This document shows positions 8,678 through 10,910 of a DNA stretch of 10,910 bases, piece by piece. The position numbers were made by a program, and so were the translations under genes. This DNA comes from Paraglomus occultum (lineage: Eukaryota > Glomeromycota > Glomeromycetes > Paraglomerales > Paraglomeraceae). Below the pieces are notes generated by a model. It ran no database searches, was not told the DNA's origin, and saw only the letters and a program-made list of their open reading frames with translations. The stretch lies in the NCBI GenBank assembly GCA_910592205.1, contig CAJVPJ010001279.1, positions 1 through 10,910 on the forward strand. Reading direction: 5' to 3'. Every line of letters starts with the position of its first letter. Positions within the stretch are counted from its first letter, which is position 1.

Positions 8678-10182
8678 TTAAATATCTAATGCTGAAGTTA
8701 TAAGAATACCACGTGGATATAACAGAAGTGCATAAGAAGAACCTGTTGCCAAGTCGAAATTAGCAACACCACGTAATTCAATGATATATGGATGCATCAA
8801 GATGCTCAAAATTTCTTGTTTATTATGTAGGAGATCTAAATTCCCACCAAGCTTAATAACATATTCCACAGTCTCATTGCGGGCCGTTCTACCCTTTGTT
8901 CAAATCCGAGGCAGATAGAAGGATAATTACCGTACCCTTCCTTTAACATTATTGCCTTATTTATCTTCAAATCTCGTCCATCCTTTGTAAACAAATAAGG
9001 TGGGTTTGGAAATACAAATGGTGTAAAACCTAAATGGACTGAAGACGATCTCAACAGTCTGATCAAAAGTGCATATCCTCTCTCATTTGATGTTCCATCA
9101 GGAGCAAATAGCGAAAAGAGACCAGTCCTGTAATGTAAAAAGGCTGGAGCACTACTTCGAACTGTCTTTATAATTTCTACAAATCGGCAATCCAGAACAA
9201 TACCGAAAACAACCTTTCTTAAACGTTGCTGCTTCAAAATTTCCATGTGTCTATCACAGATCTGACCCACTGCGTCTTTATGACTTGTTGTGTTTCGAAT
9301 GTCTCCTTTTGCTTCTATCACTGCTACCAATTCTGCCCATAAACGGTACCCATTCTTGCGCACAATAATGAAGTCGATCTTTGCATTAGGGTCACACATT
9401 GGAGAGTTGCGAGTGTCGTGAAAGTCGAATTCAGTTAATGGAATGAGAAATTCTAGAAACTTCTTTATTTCATTTGTGTGACGGTTTTCATCATTATCGG
9501 AATCGTGAATTGAGGTATAACCGGCCAAGGTATTCCATCGAAAACTGCTTCTTCATCAAGCGTTTCAGGGTCTTCCAGAATTCGTGTACCAATGTGAGAA
9601 TTGTTATTCCGAGATTTCTTCTGACGTTCTAGCTCTTGTTCAACGTACGCAATCCGACGCTTGAGTGTGGTGCTTTCTTAATATCAAGGAGCAATAAGAA
9701 AAATATTTGTCAAAAAATTATATCATGTTTTCAAGGGGGACCAATTAATAACGTTTGTAGTTGTTAAAAGATAAGTAGCTGCAATTTCTGGCACCCCATA
9801 TATAATCACCTTCTTGATCTATGAAGAACAAGATGTCAATATGAAAGAAAAAATAAGAGGTTAACCTATGTCCCGATTCTACCCTACATACACACTACTC
9901 TGTCCCCAACGCCCGAGTCACAAAGTCATTACCTGGCTGAGAGGTCGTCAGCCTCTTCATTTCTTCTTTCCAATAATTCACGTTCGCCTTCAACTCTTTT
10001 TCTTCCTGCTCTAGTCTCTCCCTCTCGTATCTTTTGTCGTCGCTGAGCCTGTTCGTGCGCACCTTTCTCTTTAACGCCTTTAGCCACTTCCCGCCCTCAT
10101 CGTCCTCCTCGAACGTCTCCAGCTTCCCCTTCGCCTCTTCATACTCCTTCTTTGCGTAGTTGGCGTCATATGCTGTGCTCAT
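8678..10182 (-). pseudogene. Decayed coiled-coil / PD-(D/E)XK nuclease / kinase gene (Crinkler-like)
   Basis: Exon 1 (10182-9933) opens with ATG (MSTAYDAN) and is almost entirely charged helical sequence, probably a coiled coil. A phase-1 GT-AG intron leads to exon 2 at 9676, where helical sequence continues (RRIAYVEQELERQKK) and ends in an acidic segment with DGIPWP. The frame then changes near 9522. The next part (9521 to about 8890) looks like a PD-(D/E)XK nuclease: a helix with NEIKKFLEFL, the Asp of KIDFII, and the E-x-K of VIEAKG, followed by KVVFGIVLDCRFVEII. A second frame change near 8885 leads to a kinase N-lobe with the beta-3 Lys (YVIKLGG), an alpha-C Glu (QEIL) and HPYIIELRG, ending at a stop at 8680-8678 after LLLYPRG. 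No HRD or DFG motif follows. Nuclease-kinase fusions of this type belong to the Crinkler-like effector/nuclease families abundant in mycorrhizal fungi; a role in host interaction or intragenomic conflict is inferred. An alternative upstream ATG lies at 10230. With two frame breaks and a missing C-lobe the locus is probably dead. Confidence 0.75.
9677..9932 (-). other. Phase-1 GT-AG intron of the nuclease-kinase pseudogene
   Basis: The donor reads CCAG|GTAATG on the minus strand (G of GT at 9932) and the acceptor reads TTAAG| (G at 9677), giving 256 nt. Exon 1 leaves one base and exon 2 supplies two, forming a Glu codon, after which the helical reading frame continues. Without splicing, the exon 1 frame stops at 9895 and the exon 2 frame has a TAA immediately upstream. 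The intron is rather long for a compact fungal gene. A second good acceptor (TTCTTCATAG, exon start 9818) inside it keeps the same phase open for 24 codons, so an internal or alternative exon is possible, although I see no strong donor to close it. Confidence 0.65.
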
Positions 10183-10351
10183 GTTTCTTGTATGATGATG
10201 CGCAGAAATTCGCGTATATCGATTACGCATTAATTAGAATATCGTGACTCAAAAAGATCGTTATAAAAAACGACAGAAATTGAGCTAGTTTACGAAAAAG
10301 CTTCGCGAACTGCTTTACAAAAATCCATCCAACAAACTTTATTATTTTAAA
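10183..10351. promoter_or_regulatory. Shared intergenic region of two divergent genes
   Basis: Only 169 bases separate the ATG of the minus-strand coiled-coil exon (10182) from the ATG of the plus-strand gene (10352), or 121 if the minus-strand start is the upstream ATG at 10230. The two therefore must share a bidirectional promoter or have lost their original ones. The sequence is AT-rich with A-runs near 10264-10270 and no clear operator-like palindrome. Confidence 0.4.
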
Positions 10352-10864
10352 ATGTTTGCTCTCACAAGCGAATTTATTGTTGATCGGAATTATCCTTGGA
10401 TATTCCTTTTATTACAAAATTCACAAAGATCAGCTGCATATCATAAATCAGAAAATTGATGAATTAATCAATTTAATGGAGTCGAAGAAAAAACCTAAGT
10501 CTACCAGACAAATTGGCCAACGTGACTATCCACCAGAAATCGAAAACTTGTGGAAGAACTTTAAAATCTTATTTGACAATAGGCTCGAATTGGACTCGGA
10601 ATTTTTCTTTCACAAAATAGCTATTAAAATCGGCGAATTACTCGGTAAAGGAAACGGTCTAGCTGTTTCTACGATTAAAACTATTATCTACGGAAAACAA
10701 TGCCACGGAAAAAGACCGTCGAGGCAATTCAACGTTGGGTTAACAAAGAAAAAAAGGAAAATGTAAACCGTTCAGATGGCGGCAATGAAAATAAAGAAAT
10801 AATGACGTTATTAATAATAGTAATAGTAAAGGAGATAATGAAATTTAAATTTGCACCAGAGTGA
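10352..10864 (+). pseudogene. Frameshifted small gene: hydrophobic N-terminus and possible helix-turn-helix
   Basis: The main open frame (in phase from 10284, stop ending at 10766) encodes a hydrophobic segment (LLLIGIILGYSFYY), then a heptad-like stretch (HIINQKIDELINLM), a basic linker and a conserved-looking globular part (YPPEIENLWKNF, then FFHKIAIKIGELLGKG). The open frame has no ATG before the hydrophobic part. The nearest ATG (10352) is in another frame and would enter this one after a 2-nt change in the CTCTC run at 10359-10363. Near 10700 the frame changes again: the current frame ends in a basic nonsense tail, while the +2 frame continues with MPRKKTVEAIQRWVNKEKK and stops at 10862-10864. 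The order IAIKIGELLG, AVSTIKTIIYGK, PRKKTVEAIQRWV resembles a Cro/XRE-type helix-turn-helix, suggesting DNA binding. That is a pattern match by eye, and I do not recognise a named family. Confidence 0.55.
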
Positions 10865-10910
10865 CTAAAGAATAGGTTATACTCACAAATGGCTTTGGGT
10901 ATCACTCTGG
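10856..10910. repeat. 9-bp inverted repeat at the window edge
   Basis: CCAGAGTGA at 10856-10864 and TCACTCTGG at 10902-10910 are exact reverse complements with a 37-nt spacer. The first arm contains the TGA stop of the frameshifted plus-strand gene (10862-10864). The second arm ends on the last base of the window, so it may extend further. It could be one end of a transposable element or a hairpin terminating the transcript; chance is not excluded. Confidence 0.45.

Noticed and set aside
9895-10230. Coiled-coil frame as a separate complete gene
   Set aside because: A canonical donor at 9932 and an in-phase acceptor at 9677 continue it into the nuclease region; the codons past 9932 look like intron read-through.
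1-10910. CRISPR arrays, tRNA or rRNA genes
   Set aside because: No spaced direct repeats, no tRNA B-box-like GGTTCGANTCC with matching arms and no rRNA core sequence were seen.

Overview
The window looks like nuclear DNA of a fungus, most likely an arbuscular mycorrhizal fungus (Glomeromycotina) or a close Mucoromycota relative. The evidence is AT-rich, gene-poor sequence with long empty stretches, a fungal Kelch-BTB regulator, a GT-AG intron with a GTAATG donor, and a decayed coiled-coil/nuclease/kinase gene of the Crinkler-like kind that is greatly expanded in Rhizophagus-type genomes. This assignment is inference from protein style; no database search was possible.

Layout. Positions 1-2100 hold no convincing gene. 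They contain a 10-bp hairpin (285-311), a long compound trinucleotide repeat (about 1017-1215) and eleven in-phase pentamers of the form NNACC (1866-1920). The only intact gene is on the minus strand (4562 down to 2193): an apparently intronless 789-residue protein with N-terminal Kelch repeats, a basic serine-rich linker, a BTB region and a disordered glutamine- and serine-rich tail. A poly(A) signal follows at 2120-2115, and a G-rich potential quadruplex lies just upstream of its start. From 4563 to 8677 (about 4.1 kb) I see no supportable gene.

The right end, 8678-10910, is a degenerate gene pair. On the minus strand a coiled-coil exon (10182-9933) is joined through a 256-nt phase-1 intron to a PD-(D/E)XK nuclease-like domain and then a protein-kinase N-lobe. 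The reading frame changes twice (near 9522 and 8885) and stops before any kinase catalytic loop, so this is called a pseudogene. Diverging from it on the plus strand is a short frameshifted gene (10352-10864) with a hydrophobic N-terminus, a heptad-like segment and a possible Cro/XRE-like helix-turn-helix end. A 9-bp inverted repeat begins at its stop codon and has its second arm on the last bases of the window.

The intact gene is a candidate signalling adaptor (Ras/TOR/pH-type regulators of the Ral2/Mds3/Pmd1/LZTR1 kind are the nearest known types). The right-end pair belongs to fast-evolving accessory sequence. The contrast between 2.4 kb of undamaged Kelch-BTB frame and repeated indels on the right argues that the right-end breaks are real decay and not general sequencing noise, though this needs reads or a second assembly to settle.
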